Shown: positions 55,211-64,000 of the stretch, piece by piece | Layout of the letters: every line of letters begins with the position of its first letter | Numbering within the stretch: position 1 is the stretch's first letter | Assembly (NCBI GenBank): GCA_965267355.1 | Contig: OZ253956.1 | Coordinates: forward strand, 310,001 to 374,000 | From: GCA-002793235 sp965267355 | GTDB lineage: Bacteria > Bacteroidota > Bacteroidia > Flavobacteriales_E > Vicingaceae | DNA: 64,000 bases | Reading direction: 5' to 3' | The notes under the pieces: generated by a model | What the model was told of the DNA's origin: nothing | Seen by the model: only the letters and a program-made list of their open reading frames with translations | Databases searched by the model: none | Made by a program: the position numbers and the translations under genes

Positions 55211-57799
55211 TTAGAGTTCTACTTCAAAGTTTTTCTTAAAAAACTTTGTATAACCTTTAATGTCTTTGTTTTTATAAAAAAGAATAAAGTTTTCTTTGGA
55301 GATAAGGAAGTACTGATAACCAGTTGCATTGATATCTGTTAATTGCTCTTTATTCAATTTAAAAGACTTGTAATAATCTATCGCTGCATCATAACCTTGC
55401 ATTTTTTTTACAATTATAATTTGGGTAGTAGGATCAACCATTATATTACTAACATTTAATGATTTTTTGCTATAATATTTTTGATTGAAATTAGAGATGT
55501 CAACCTTATACTTATTGGTCTTTTTATCTTTCCCTGGAACCATTAAAACAAAATGAAACTCATCATTAAACTTATGAGTGTAAGGCACCTTAATCGCTCC
55601 AGGTTCATCCTCTGATAGATTAATATCAACTCCTTTTTCAATTAAATCCAAAATCCGTTTAGCTTCCACACTTACTTCAGATTGCGGGTGTCTTGTAATA
55701 ACATTTTGTAATGCCAATTTAAAAGAATCTACCACATTGGTATGTCCTATTGCCATAGCCGCCAAAAAGTCGAATCTATCTTGTATGTGATTATCAGCAA
55801 ATATTGATTTGGCTTTTTCGCAACGAATTAAAACTTTCTCGTAAGCTCTATTTCTATAAATATCATAAACAATGCTGTAGTAGTTATTTACTCGTTTTCT
55901 ATTTTCACGAGTCACTTTGTTGTAAGTTGGATCTTGAATAATTCTCGCATATTCACTATCAGGATAGTTATCTAAAATTAGTCGTTTATACTTCTCTTTT
56001 AGTACATCATCATCTATCAGTAAGCTAATGCGATACAAATTATACCAGGAAGGCAATTTGTAACGACAAGTATCATATCTTGCCACTAAATCTTCAAAAG
56101 AAATGATAGCATTTTTATAATCCTGAAAATTTTCACGATAAATATTACCCATAGCATACAATGCCTCTATAATTTTATTATGAGAAATATTCAGTGCAGA
56201 ATCATTTAATGGAATTTGAGCTAAATAATACTCTTCGGTAGTTTTAGGGTTAATTTTATTGCCAGCACTATCGGTAGGTATTGAGTCCAGATTAACTAAA
56301 TCATCCTCAAAAGTGGCAACAGTGGTTTTATTACTTCTTCTCCAGTTATCTTCTAACTTTCTATTCCCCCAGTTTTGTTTAAAGTCAGTAAATCCAAACC
56401 CCATAGTAGTTTGATTATAGAAATACCATTTACCCGTATTATTTACATTGGCATTAATATCAGGAATATTGTTTTCAAGTATAACATTACTCTGCTCTTC
56501 AATCTCTTTTAACCGTTCTTCTTCTTTAGCTTGTTCAATTAAATCGGCTATTACTTTTTGTCGGTAAGCCTCATCTCCAGCCAACTTTTGTAAACTATCT
56601 TGCTTTTCTACAATCAGGATATTTTTAACCAATTCTGTTAACGATTTTGTGCGAGCTTCTATCTGATCAAACCGCTCATAATCTTCTGGTAAAACGGTTA
56701 AACAGCTATCGTAATAGGCTTGAGAAGCCAAATAATCAGGCTTTTCATAAAACAACTCTCCTAACCTTAAATAGGATAAGGCTTTCTGTTTATTGTTTGA
56801 AACACTCATTGCTGCTGACTTTTGAAGGTATTTAATCCCCAGAGGTTCGTCATCTTCTTTAAAAGCTATATCTGCTAACGCATAGTATATCTGATCTAAA
56901 AACTCTACATTCTTCTTATCCTTCACCATCTTTTTCAACATCTTCTTTATGCCCTCACTATCTTCCGAACCGTTATCAAAAGATAATGCTCTACTTATTT
57001 TGGCATTAAACATCATATCGTACTCTGGCTTTAACTTTATTACTGCCGTAAAATATTCTGATGCTTTGGAGTACTCTTTTTTCTTTAACCATAACTGAGC
57101 CAACACATAATTATAACGTCTTTTATCCTTACGCTTTTTGGTAAACTTGATAGACTTTTCTAAACGAGAAATGGCATCATCATAATTTCGTTTTCTGATG
57201 TAGTAATCAGCATAAACAGCATTATATATGCTTTTATATTGCTTAGGACATCCTTGTTCATCAATAAGCGTAAGGTAAGATTCTGCCTTATTCATGTCAT
57301 CAACTTCCATGTAGGTACGTGCCAACCATACCAACGCCAAAAATCGCTCATCTTTCTTTTTATAGGCTTTAGCTACATATTCAAAAACCTCTTCAGCAAT
57401 GTAATGTTCGTATTTGTAAAAACGAGCAATACCCATTAACATATAGGAATCGTCTACCCAACGATTATGTTCTTCTTTTTTAATGAACATGGAGTGCCTG
57501 TGAATTAACGTAGAAGTTTTTTCAATAATGGCATCCATATCCGGATACATGGCTTTACTCTGTTCTTCGGTTGGATAAATAAATAAGGGCAATATTTCAG
57601 AATAATCATCCTGATGCTGCTCGTAAAGTTTTGTTTCGTTTGCCTTCTTTATTTCGTTAGCATTAAAGTACCAATTGTACCTCGATGTAGTATTGTGATA
57701 AGCTCTGCTGGTAAAGCGATTTTTTTTTCGAGAACAGCCAAAAACAACCAATAGTAACAGAACTACTGAAGTTACAATAAGTATATTTTTGGTTTTCAT
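55211..57799 (-). CDS. porW: SprE/PorW-type T9SS and gliding lipoprotein
   Basis: 862 residues. A lipoprotein signal (LLLLVVFGCSRKKNRF, lipobox Cys near residue 22) is followed by SRAYHNTTSRYNWYFNANE, the recognised start of the mature protein, then TPR-like repeats to about 400, a linker and more TPR repeats to the end. SprE/PorW is needed for T9SS secretion and gliding and links the outer-membrane translocon to its motor. ATG 57799 is chosen over TTG 57802. It serves the T9SS cargo genes elsewhere in the window. Confidence 0.88.
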   Translation of the reverse strand: MKTKNILIVTSVVLLLLVVFGCSRKKNRFTSRAYHNTTSRYNWYFNANEIKKANETKLYEQHQDDYSEILPLFIYPTEEQSKAMYPDMDAIIEKTSTLIHRHSMFIKKEEHNRWVDDSYMLMGIARFYKYEHYIAEEVFEYVAKAYKKKDERFLALVWLARTYMEVDDMNKAESYLTLIDEQGCPKQYKSIYNAVYADYYIRKRNYDDAISRLEKSIKFTKKRKDKRRYNYVLAQLWLKKKEYSKASEYFTAVIKLKPEYDMMFNAKISRALSFDNGSEDSEGIKKMLKKMVKDKKNVEFLDQIYYALADIAFKEDDEPLGIKYLQKSAAMSVSNNKQKALSYLRLGELFYEKPDYLASQAYYDSCLTVLPEDYERFDQIEARTKSLTELVKNILIVEKQDSLQKLAGDEAYRQKVIADLIEQAKEEERLKEIEEQSNVILENNIPDINANVNNTGKWYFYNQTTMGFGFTDFKQNWGNRKLEDNWRRSNKTTVATFEDDLVNLDSIPTDSAGNKINPKTTEEYYLAQIPLNDSALNISHNKIIEALYAMGNIYRENFQDYKNAIISFEDLVARYDTCRYKLPSWYNLYRISLLIDDDVLKEKYKRLILDNYPDSEYARIIQDPTYNKVTRENRKRVNNYYSIVYDIYRNRAYEKVLIRCEKAKSIFADNHIQDRFDFLAAMAIGHTNVVDSFKLALQNVITRHPQSEVSVEAKRILDLIEKGVDINLSEDEPGAIKVPYTHKFNDEFHFVLMVPGKDKKTNKYKVDISNFNQKYYSKKSLNVSNIMVDPTTQIIIVKKMQGYDAAIDYYKSFKLNKEQLTDINATGYQYFLISKENFILFYKNKDIKGYTKFFKKNFEVEL

Positions 57800-57998
57800 C
57801 AAACTGTATTAAAATGTTATATAAACTTACTTAGCTTGGGTTTAGTATAAACAATCTGCTAAAATACTTATTACTTACAAAATAGCATATTATTTCATAT
57901 CGAATAAAGGACTGAATTGCTTTTAACATTTTTTACGAAACTGCCAAAACCATCAATACTAATGGAATAGGTATATTTGCACATTGTAAAGCAAAACA

Positions 57999-58865
57999 AT
58001 GAGCAGTTTTAACAAAAAGCCAAAAAAATTACAGCGGTTAAAAAACAAGTACCGTTTGGTAATTTTAAATGACGATACTTTTGAAGAAAAAGTATCGTTA
58101 AGGTTATCGCGTTTAAACGTTTTTGTAGTGGTTGGAATAAGCTCTTTAGTACTGATTTTACTGGTAATTATGTTAATTGCTTTTACCCCATTAAGAGAAT
58201 TTATACCAGGCTATGCCAATGTAACCGTTCGTAAACAAGGGGTAGAAAACTACATTAAAACCGATTCGTTAGAAATTGCCCTTGCCAACAACAATCTTTA
58301 CATTGAAAACCTAAAGCACATCATACAAGGCGAACCAATTGAGTATAGTGAAGAAGCTTATGTGGATAGCACGGTAAATTATAACAACATTAAAGATCAA
58401 CCTGTTGAGGAAGACTCCATGCTACGCAACATGATTGAAACGGAAGAAAAGTATAACCTTTTTAATGCAGCAGGCAGTGCCCCAGGAAAAATAAGCAGTT
58501 TTATCTTTTTTACTCCGTTAAAAGGTAGTGTAACCAACCGCTTTAACCTAAAAAAAGAGCATTACGGAATTGATGTAGTTGCACCGAAAAACGAAGCCAT
58601 TAAAGCTACTTTAGATGGTACGGTAATATTTGCTGAGTGGACTGCCGAAACGGGCTATGTAATACAATTACAACATGCCGATAACATTGTATCTATTTAC
58701 AAGCACAACTCAGTACTACATAAAAAAGTTGGTGATAAAGTAAAAGCTGGAGAGGTAGTAGCCATTATTGGCAATTCAGGAGAATTATCTACAGGACCAC
58801 ACTTACATTTTGAGTTATGGTACAATGGCATACCTATTAACCCAGAGGATTATATGATGTTCTAA
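57999..58865 (+). CDS. M23 metallopeptidase, LytM type
   Basis: 288 residues: a cytosolic N-terminus, one membrane helix (about 44-66), a short coiled linker and a C-terminal peptidase domain (about 175-285) with HYGIDVVAP (His and Asp zinc ligands) and GPHLHFELWYNG (HxH). All zinc ligands are present, so it is likely an active peptidoglycan endopeptidase. A TATATTTG box lies at 57972-57979, 20 bases before the start, without a clear TTG at -33. Ends at a bidirectional terminator. Confidence 0.9.
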   Translation: MSSFNKKPKKLQRLKNKYRLVILNDDTFEEKVSLRLSRLNVFVVVGISSLVLILLVIMLIAFTPLREFIPGYANVTVRKQGVENYIKTDSLEIALANNNLYIENLKHIIQGEPIEYSEEAYVDSTVNYNNIKDQPVEEDSMLRNMIETEEKYNLFNAAGSAPGKISSFIFFTPLKGSVTNRFNLKKEHYGIDVVAPKNEAIKATLDGTVIFAEWTAETGYVIQLQHADNIVSIYKHNSVLHKKVGDKVKAGEVVAIIGNSGELSTGPHLHFELWYNGIPINPEDYMMF

Positions 58866-58872
58866 ATAAAAA

Positions 58873-58893
58873 AGCCTCAACAATGTTGAGGCT
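58873..58893. terminator. Bidirectional rho-independent terminator
   Basis: AGCCTCAAC-AAT-GTTGAGGCT is flanked by an A-run and a T-run, so it serves both the M23 gene and the convergent acyl-CoA dehydrogenase gene. Confidence 0.92.
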
Positions 58894-58915
58894 TTTTTGT
58901 ATTTACAATTTGATT

Positions 58916-60121
58916 TTATAAATCTTTCAATTGGCTTCCATCATTTTTAAAAGCACTAATACCTGTAACATCCATACCTGTAATTAGTAAATGAATATCG
59001 TGTGTCCCTTCGTAAGTAACTACACTCTCTAAGTTAGCCATGTGTCGCATAATCGGATACTCACCCGTAATACCCATACCTCCGTGCATTTGTCTTGCTT
59101 CACGAGCAATTTTTAATGCCATATCAACATTATTACGTTTTGCCATAGATATTTGAGCCGATGTAGCTCTTCCTTCTTCTCTCAACACACCTAATCTCCA
59201 GGTTAACAACTGAGCTTTGGTAATCTCAGTAATCATCTCAGCTAATTTCTTTTGGGTTAATTGAAAAGATGCAATTGGCACCCCAAACTGTATTCTTTCT
59301 TTGGTATACCTTAAAGCAGAATCGTAGCAATCCATAGCAGCTCCAATAGCTCCCCAGGCAATACCATATCTTGCAGAATCTAAACAACTCAATGGTGCTC
59401 CCAATCCGCTTCTACCTGGCATTAAGTTTTCTTTTGGCACTTTTACATTATCAAAAACCAACTCTCCGGTAATACTTGCTCTTAACGACCATTTATCATG
59501 AGTTTCTGGAGTGGTAAACCCTTCCATTCCTCTCTCAACTAACAAGCCGTGTATTCTTCCTTCTTCATTTTTTGCCCATACTACCGCTACATCAGCTATT
59601 GGTGCATTAGTAATCCACATTTTTGCTCCATTCAGCAAATAGTGGTCACCCATGTCTTTAAAGTTGGTTACCATACCACTTGGGTTAGAACCATGATCAG
59701 GTTCCGTTAATCCAAAACACCCCATAAACTCACCAGTAGCTAATTTTGGTAAAAACTTTTGTTTTTGTTCTTCGCTTCCGTACTTCCAAATTGGGTACAT
59801 TACCAACGAACTTTGCACAGATGATGTAGATCTCACACCAGAATCACAACGCTCTAACTCCTGCATAATTAAACCGTAAGAAATTTGGTCTAACCCCGGG
59901 CCACCATATTCTTCTGGAATATAAGGACCAAAACCGCCAACCTCAGCCAAACCTGGTATAATTTGTTTCGGAAATTCTGCTTTTTGAGCATATTCTTCTA
60001 TAATAGGAGAAACGTCTTGCTTTATCCAAGCTCTTACTGTATCTCTAATTAGCTTATGTTCTTCTGTTAAAAGCTCATCCAATTGGTAATAATCAGGAGC
60101 CTGAAATCTATCGTCTGCCAT
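58916..60121 (-). CDS. gcdH: Glutaryl-CoA dehydrogenase-like acyl-CoA dehydrogenase
   Basis: 401 residues of the FAD acyl-CoA dehydrogenase fold: GCFGLTEPDHGSNPSGM, MWITNAPIADVAVVWA, RIQFGVPIASFQLTQ and the catalytic Glu in VVTYEGTHDIHLLITG. The YEGTHDIH context and the ending DVTGISAF are of the glutaryl-CoA dehydrogenase type, which acts in lysine and tryptophan breakdown. Single gene, convergent with M23. Confidence 0.85.
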   Translation of the reverse strand: MADDRFQAPDYYQLDELLTEEHKLIRDTVRAWIKQDVSPIIEEYAQKAEFPKQIIPGLAEVGGFGPYIPEEYGGPGLDQISYGLIMQELERCDSGVRSTSSVQSSLVMYPIWKYGSEEQKQKFLPKLATGEFMGCFGLTEPDHGSNPSGMVTNFKDMGDHYLLNGAKMWITNAPIADVAVVWAKNEEGRIHGLLVERGMEGFTTPETHDKWSLRASITGELVFDNVKVPKENLMPGRSGLGAPLSCLDSARYGIAWGAIGAAMDCYDSALRYTKERIQFGVPIASFQLTQKKLAEMITEITKAQLLTWRLGVLREEGRATSAQISMAKRNNVDMALKIAREARQMHGGMGITGEYPIMRHMANLESVVTYEGTHDIHLLITGMDVTGISAFKNDGSQLKDL

Positions 60122-60251
60122 TTTATTTTTTTTAAAAGTTGAGCAAAGGTAAATATTCTGTTTTAAGATTGAAATTTATTACACAAATAGCATTAGAATT
60201 TTTAAAAATATAACAACATCCTCCTCAACTATCATTATTGAAATAAATAAT

Positions 60252-60285
60252 TATATTTGTTGTACATACATATATTGTTTAAACA
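60252..60285 (+). promoter_or_regulatory. -7 box and palindrome upstream of redox cluster
   Basis: TATATTTG (60252-60259) fits the -7 consensus, though no TTG lies at the usual distance. TGTTTAAACA, a perfect palindrome (60276-60285), sits between it and the ATG at 60293. These place the start codon at 60293, not 60257. Confidence 0.4.
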
Positions 60286-60292
60286 CTTTTCT

Positions 60293-61135
60293 ATGAAAAA
60301 ATACTACCTTTTTATTGCAAGTTTGATTTTAATAGTTACTACAATTATTTTTTCAATAACTGACACCACTAACATCACCTATTCTACTTATGCAAGCACA
60401 TCAGGTTCCCCTGGTGGTAAAACCAATTCTCCTGGTGATGCAATAACTTGTACTCAATGTCATGGCGGAAGTTTAAATCCAGGAAATGCAACAGCTATCA
60501 TTTCAGTACCTGGTCTTGTTAGTGGTTATACTCCTGGGCAGACTTACACTATCAATATATCTATTTCAGGAACATCATCGAGCAAAATTGGTTTTGAAGC
60601 TACTGTTGAAAGAGATGCTAACAATAGCAAAACAGGTACAATAATTATAACTGATGGTACCAGAACAAAAACTGTAAATGGCGGTAATGCCATAACGCAT
60701 AAATCATCAGGCACATCAGCTTCTGGCGGAGCAATTAGTTGGTCATTTAACTGGACGGCCCCTACTACAGGCACAGGAAATGTAACTTTTTATGCAGCTT
60801 TTAATGCCAGTAATGGTCTAAATAACACTGGCGGTGACCAAATTTACACTTCTACTTTAACTGTTAATGAAGCTACCACAAACATAGCAGAATATGAATC
60901 GACTAGTTTTAATGTTTACCCAAACCCTTTCTTAAATACAGTTAACTTAAATTCAGTTACTAGTATTAATAAAATCAAAATTTATAGTGTTAATGGTAGT
61001 TTAATAAAAGAGCTTAACGTTGGCTCACAAAAGGCAACCTTAAATCTTGAGAACTATGAATCAGGCATCTATTTCATGAAGGTATTTTCTTCGAATGGTA
61101 TTAGTATAGAAAAACTCATTAAACGATCTCACTAG
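60293..61135 (+). CDS. T9SS protein with Reeler-like domain and CxxCH motif
   Basis: 280 residues: signal anchor (MKKYYLFIASLILIVTTIIF), a Gly/Ser-rich stretch, CTQCHGG (a possible c-heme site at about residue 50), a Reeler-like beta sandwich (about 65-205; the domain often called choice-of-anchor V) and a type A sorting domain (about 215-280). It heads a rightward run of small secreted proteins with copper- and heme-binding motifs. Heme attachment is suggested only by the motif; an axial Met or His is not obvious. Confidence 0.78.
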   Translation: MKKYYLFIASLILIVTTIIFSITDTTNITYSTYASTSGSPGGKTNSPGDAITCTQCHGGSLNPGNATAIISVPGLVSGYTPGQTYTINISISGTSSSKIGFEATVERDANNSKTGTIIITDGTRTKTVNGGNAITHKSSGTSASGGAISWSFNWTAPTTGTGNVTFYAAFNASNGLNNTGGDQIYTSTLTVNEATTNIAEYESTSFNVYPNPFLNTVNLNSVTSINKIKIYSVNGSLIKELNVGSQKATLNLENYESGIYFMKVFSSNGISIEKLIKRSH

Positions 61136-61203
61136 ATTAACAACTATCATTTAAGTCCAGAATAATCATTATATTTATCATCTTGTTTTTAAAATTATAG
61201 CTT

Positions 61204-61785
61204 ATGAAAAAATTTACTTTCTTACTTTTTAGTGTTATTTCAACTGGTTTATTTGCTCAAACCAAACATACTGTAACTGTAACTAGTACTTTCAGCCCTT
61301 CTTCGTTAACTATTACTGTTGGAGATACGGTTGAATTTGTTAATCAATCTGGTTTTCATTGGGTAGATGGAACACAAGGGACTTTCCCTTCTAACCCAGC
61401 TTCATTTGATAATCAATCACAATCAGGTACTGGTTGGACTTATGAGGAAGTGTTTACTGTGGCTGGAAATTATGATTATCGTTGTGGAATACACACAGCA
61501 ACAATGCAAGGTTCAATAACTGTTCAGGCGTCTTCTTCAGTAAATGAAGTAAACCAACAAAACAGTTATTCGTTTTATCCTAACCCCACAACTCAAACGA
61601 TAATTTTTAACAATGTACACAACATTAAAAGTATTGCTTTGTACTCTTTAAAAGGTAACGAAGTACTCCGTTTCACTCAAGTTAAAAGTGAGTTAGATGT
61701 TTCTACTTTAAGCCCTGGCATTTATTTTATGGAGGTTACTGACACTCAGAACAAAGCTACAACCGAAAAAATTATCATTAAATAA
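61204..61785 (+). CDS. Cupredoxin-domain protein with T9SS sorting domain
   Basis: 193 residues: signal peptide (1-19), a plastocyanin-like domain (about 20-112) with type 1 copper ligands His52, Cys94, His97 and Met101 (GFHWVDG, CGIHTATM), and a type A sorting domain (about 122-193). Electron carriers exported by T9SS are uncommon; this one would be outside the cell or on its surface. It lies 68 bases after the Reeler-like gene. Confidence 0.85.
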   Translation: MKKFTFLLFSVISTGLFAQTKHTVTVTSTFSPSSLTITVGDTVEFVNQSGFHWVDGTQGTFPSNPASFDNQSQSGTGWTYEEVFTVAGNYDYRCGIHTATMQGSITVQASSSVNEVNQQNSYSFYPNPTTQTIIFNNVHNIKSIALYSLKGNEVLRFTQVKSELDVSTLSPGIYFMEVTDTQNKATTEKIIIK

Positions 61786-61795
61786 TCTGTTTCAC

Positions 61796-62170
61796 ATGAA
61801 GTTTTATTTATCCTTATTTACTGTTGCTCTTATTGTTGCATCATGTAGTTATAATAAAGGTGAGTTACCCGAACCTGTAGAAAAAAATAATTCTAACAAC
61901 AATAGTTCGGCAATTACCTACAACGATCATACAAAAAGGTTGTTTGATGCTTATTGTATTTCTTGTCATGCCCCTGGTGCAACACAAGGTAATTTTCCAC
62001 TTACTAATTTTTCTGAGGTAAGTGCTTATTCCGGAACTGGTGGCTTAGTTCAAATACGTGTTTTAGATCAGGCAAATATGCCTCCAACTGGTTCGGCTAA
62101 TGGACAACTTACTCAAGCTGAAAAAGACACTTTACAAATGTGGATTAATCAGGGAGCTCCTGAATTATAA
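61796..62170 (+). CDS. Lipoprotein c-type cytochrome
   Basis: 124 residues. Lipobox at IVASC (Cys17), a polar Asn-rich linker, then a cytochrome c domain with CISCH (Cys54, Cys57, His58) and probable axial Met95 in NMPPTG. Small monoheme domain of the type fused to or paired with oxidases. It follows the cupredoxin gene after ten bases and precedes YceI by 17, so one operon is likely. Confidence 0.88.
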   Translation: MKFYLSLFTVALIVASCSYNKGELPEPVEKNNSNNNSSAITYNDHTKRLFDAYCISCHAPGATQGNFPLTNFSEVSAYSGTGGLVQIRVLDQANMPPTGSANGQLTQAEKDTLQMWINQGAPEL

Positions 62171-62187
62171 CCTTAAATTTATTTACC

Positions 62188-62733
62188 ATGAAAAACCTAC
62201 TATTATATAGTTTGCTTTTACTTTTTATAGGCACTGTAAACTCACAAGATTTATACAAAGCAACTTCTGGCGAAATTGCTTTCTTTTCTGAAACACCAGT
62301 AGAAAACATTGATGCACAGAACAAAACGTTAAAAGCATTACTCAACATCAAAACCAATGAAATAGCTTTTGTTGTCACCAATGTTGGGTTTAAGTTTGAA
62401 AAACCTTTAATGGAAGAACATTTTAACGAAAACTATATGGAAAGTGACAAATACAAACTTTCCGTTTTTAAAGGTAAAATAACTGGAGAAAATTTGGACT
62501 ATTCTAAAGATGGTACTTATAAAGTTAAAGCTAATGGCACATTAGACATTCATGGTGTAAAACAGGAACGTGAAATTGAAGGTGATATTACTGTTAAGGA
62601 AGGTAAAATTATTTTAACTAGTAAATTTAATGTTGCGTTAAAAGACCACAAAATAAAAATTCCGAAAGTAGTGGTAAAAAACATTGCCGAAGTGGTAGAG
62701 GTAACTGTTAATATTAATCTGGAAAAAAAGTAA
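62188..62733 (+). CDS. YceI-family periplasmic protein
   Basis: 181 residues: signal peptide (MKNLLLYSLLLLFIGTVNSQ), then a lipocalin-like YceI barrel shown by YKATSGEIAFFSETPVENID, the central KPLMEEHFNENYMESDKY and the strand pattern VKANGTLDIHGVKQEREIEG. YceI proteins bind polyisoprenoids such as quinones. Together with the cytochrome and cupredoxin genes this hints at extracytoplasmic electron transfer or lipid-quinone handling. Confidence 0.88.
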   Translation: MKNLLLYSLLLLFIGTVNSQDLYKATSGEIAFFSETPVENIDAQNKTLKALLNIKTNEIAFVVTNVGFKFEKPLMEEHFNENYMESDKYKLSVFKGKITGENLDYSKDGTYKVKANGTLDIHGVKQEREIEGDITVKEGKIILTSKFNVALKDHKIKIPKVVVKNIAEVVEVTVNINLEKK

Positions 62734-62743
62734 TAAGATAACG

Positions 62744-63646
62744 ATGAAGAAAATTTCCTTTTTTATACTAAGTGGCCTTTTGGCAATTCATGTTTCTGCA
62801 CAAGATGACTTGTTAAACATGTTAGAAGAAGAAGTTAACAACGAATCTACTCCACAAGCAGTTACAGCAACTTTTAAGGGCATTAAACTAATTAATGCCA
62901 ACACCATAGAAACAACGAAAAAGAAAACCATGGAGTTTAGAATTACCCATAGGTTTGGCAATATGGAAATTGGAAACCCAGCAGGAAGACACTCCTTATA
63001 TGGGTTAGACAATGCTTCTAACATCCGTTTTTCTTTGGATTATGGTTTAACTGACAGAATAAGCATTGGGCTTGGTAGAAGTAAAATGGCTGAGCACATA
63101 GACGGAAACATTAAATACAGGTTTTTAGATCAGAAAGAAAAAGGATTTCCATTATCTGTAGCTTATTTCGCCAATGCTGCCATATCGCCTATCCAGAACA
63201 TTGCTGATGATGATTTTAGCAACAGATGGTCGTACACGCACCAGTTAATCATTGCCAGTAAATTAACTTCAGGTATTTCATTAGAAATTTTACCAACATT
63301 GGTACACAGAAATTATGTAGATCAGTCTGCGCACCCTAAAAACAATTCATTAGATGAGAATGATTTATATGCTTTAGGATTTGCAGGAAGATTTAAAATC
63401 ACCAAAAGAATGGCTTTTGTAATTGATTATTTCTTGCCTTTTTCTGAGTTTAGAGATGCCGATAATGGTTACTATAATGCTCTTGGTGTTGGTGTAGAAT
63501 TAGAAACTGGTGGTCATGTATTTCACATTAACTTAACCAACTCAGCAGGAATAATCGAAAACGATTTTATTCCTTCAACCAGAAGTTCCTGGGGCAAAGA
63601 GGAATACAAGTTAGGATTTAACATATCCAGAGTATTCCACTTTTAA
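62744..63646 (+). CDS. DUF5777-like outer-membrane barrel protein
   Basis: 300 residues: signal peptide (1-19), an acidic short linker (DDLLNMLEEEVNN), then a barrel-type strand pattern with MEFRITHRFGNMEIGN, RFSLDYGLTDRISIGLGRS and terminal aromatic LGFNISRVFHF. I match this to the DUF5777 group, which is often found beside YceI and c-type cytochromes in Bacteroidota. It is last in the redox cluster, ending five bases from a convergent gene. The function is unknown; a pore or a docking site is possible. Confidence 0.75.
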   Translation: MKKISFFILSGLLAIHVSAQDDLLNMLEEEVNNESTPQAVTATFKGIKLINANTIETTKKKTMEFRITHRFGNMEIGNPAGRHSLYGLDNASNIRFSLDYGLTDRISIGLGRSKMAEHIDGNIKYRFLDQKEKGFPLSVAYFANAAISPIQNIADDDFSNRWSYTHQLIIASKLTSGISLEILPTLVHRNYVDQSAHPKNNSLDENDLYALGFAGRFKITKRMAFVIDYFLPFSEFRDADNGYYNALGVGVELETGGHVFHINLTNSAGIIENDFIPSTRSSWGKEEYKLGFNISRVFHF

Positions 63647-63650
63647 TAAC

Positions 63651-64000
63651 TTACTTTTTATAAGTTCCTGCGAGTATAGCTTTATACTTTGCTGTATCCT
63701 TTAAGGTATTAATGGCTTCATTTAGTACAGGGTCGTTACGTAAAGACACAGCTACCTGACCGGTTTGATAATAGTACCTTGAAACTATTTCACCTTCTAA
63801 AATTTGTTTAATTTCATCTTTAAAATTGTACAAATCATCTTTTTTATTATGATGAAGCTTATTTTTTAACGCTTCATACTCAGTTTTTACTTCCTCAAAA
63901 TACTTGTCTTTTTTAGCAGCTTTTTCTAAGTCACTTAACAAATCTTCGCTTTCGGTAGTGTACTCATAATCTTTATCTTCTAAAAAATGAACAAAGTCCT
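63651..64000 (-). CDS. S41 C-terminal processing protease, C-terminal part only
   Basis: The frame is open to the window edge, so the gene continues beyond base 64000. The visible 116 or so residues (DFVHFLEDKDYEYTTESEDL, YNFKDEIKQILEGEIVSRYY, ending AILAGTYKK) match the C-terminal helical domain of CtpA/Prc-type proteases of Bacteroidota. The PDZ and Ser-Lys catalytic parts are not in the window. An internal TTG at 63941 is not the real start. Confidence 0.8.
   Translation of the reverse strand, partial: DFVHFLEDKDYEYTTESEDLLSDLEKAAKKDKYFEEVKTEYEALKNKLHHNKKDDLYNFKDEIKQILEGEIVSRYYYQTGQVAVSLRNDPVLNEAINTLKDTAKYKAILAGTYKK

Noticed and set aside
60544..60774. Antisense open frame of 76 codons in the Reeler-like gene
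   Set aside because: Shadow frame: hydrophobic residues result from the Thr/Ser-rich coding strand.

Overview
The window is chromosomal DNA of a member of the Bacteroidota, most likely an aerobic, aquatic Flavobacteriales-type organism. The evidence is AT-rich sequence with dense short operons, five secreted proteins ending in type IX secretion (T9SS) type A sorting domains, a SprE/PorW-type T9SS lipoprotein, a GT117/DUF2723 membrane glycosyltransferase, an ATP synthase operon without beta and epsilon genes, and a promoter of the TTG / TAnnTTTG type known from this phylum. There is no prophage, insertion sequence, CRISPR array or rRNA operon. One tRNA gene (Gln) is present. The first gene (hemH) and the last gene (an S41 protease) run off the window ends.

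Layout. 1-8 kb: ferrochelatase, a YdcF-like protein, rsmG, an ECF sigma factor, a family 2 glycosyltransferase, tgt, lptG and a secreted hydrolase followed by a hairpin that resembles an integron-cassette attC site. 8-14 kb: an FtsE-like ATPase and a coupled pair made of a 1057-residue TPR protein and an outer-membrane barrel protein. 14-15.7 kb: a T9SS cargo protein and a composite gene relic that contains a decayed copy of the barrel gene's 3' end. 15.7-26 kb: a light-response region. A CarH/LitR-like MerR-B12 regulator is divergent from an eight-gene operon (SOUL protein, crtI, crtB, idi, an unlisted 47-codon gene, an SRPBCC protein, crtZ, fused crtYcd). It faces a photolyase / TonB-receptor / hemerythrin operon. 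The gene set predicts beta-carotene and zeaxanthin synthesis.

26-36.3 kb: a lipase-like protein, a PKD/T9SS protein, and a phosphorelay cluster with a NarL-type regulator, a receiver-PAS-HisKA_3 kinase, an Rcp1-type receiver, a Cache-PAS-HisKA kinase and an output-less receiver. 36.3-45.3 kb: tRNA-Gln, the GT117 protein, an FkbM methyltransferase, a 964-residue T9SS surface protein and a conserved unknown. 45.3-58.9 kb: a 1212-residue NtrY-like kinase, atpG-A-H-F-E-B, two small membrane proteins, bactofilin, SprE/PorW and an M23 peptidase. 58.9-64 kb: glutaryl-CoA dehydrogenase, then a secreted electron-transfer-like cluster (Reeler-like protein with a CxxCH motif, T9SS cupredoxin, lipoprotein cytochrome c, YceI, a DUF5777-like barrel) and the end of a CtpA-type protease.

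The most interesting signal is the 15.6-26 kb light regulon. The regulator keeps the Trp/Glu-His and His-x-x-Gly residues of adenosylcobalamin photoreceptors. Both divergent promoters carry near-identical 18-nt elements over their -7 boxes. A second 12-nt element is shared exactly between the carotenoid promoter and the photolyase promoter 9.4 kb away. This suggests one B12 light sensor controlling pigment synthesis, DNA repair, a TonB uptake system and a diiron hemerythrin. Other leads are the composite pseudogene, the attC-like hairpin, a terminator-like hairpin between atpE and atpF, and a tgt without its zinc cysteines.
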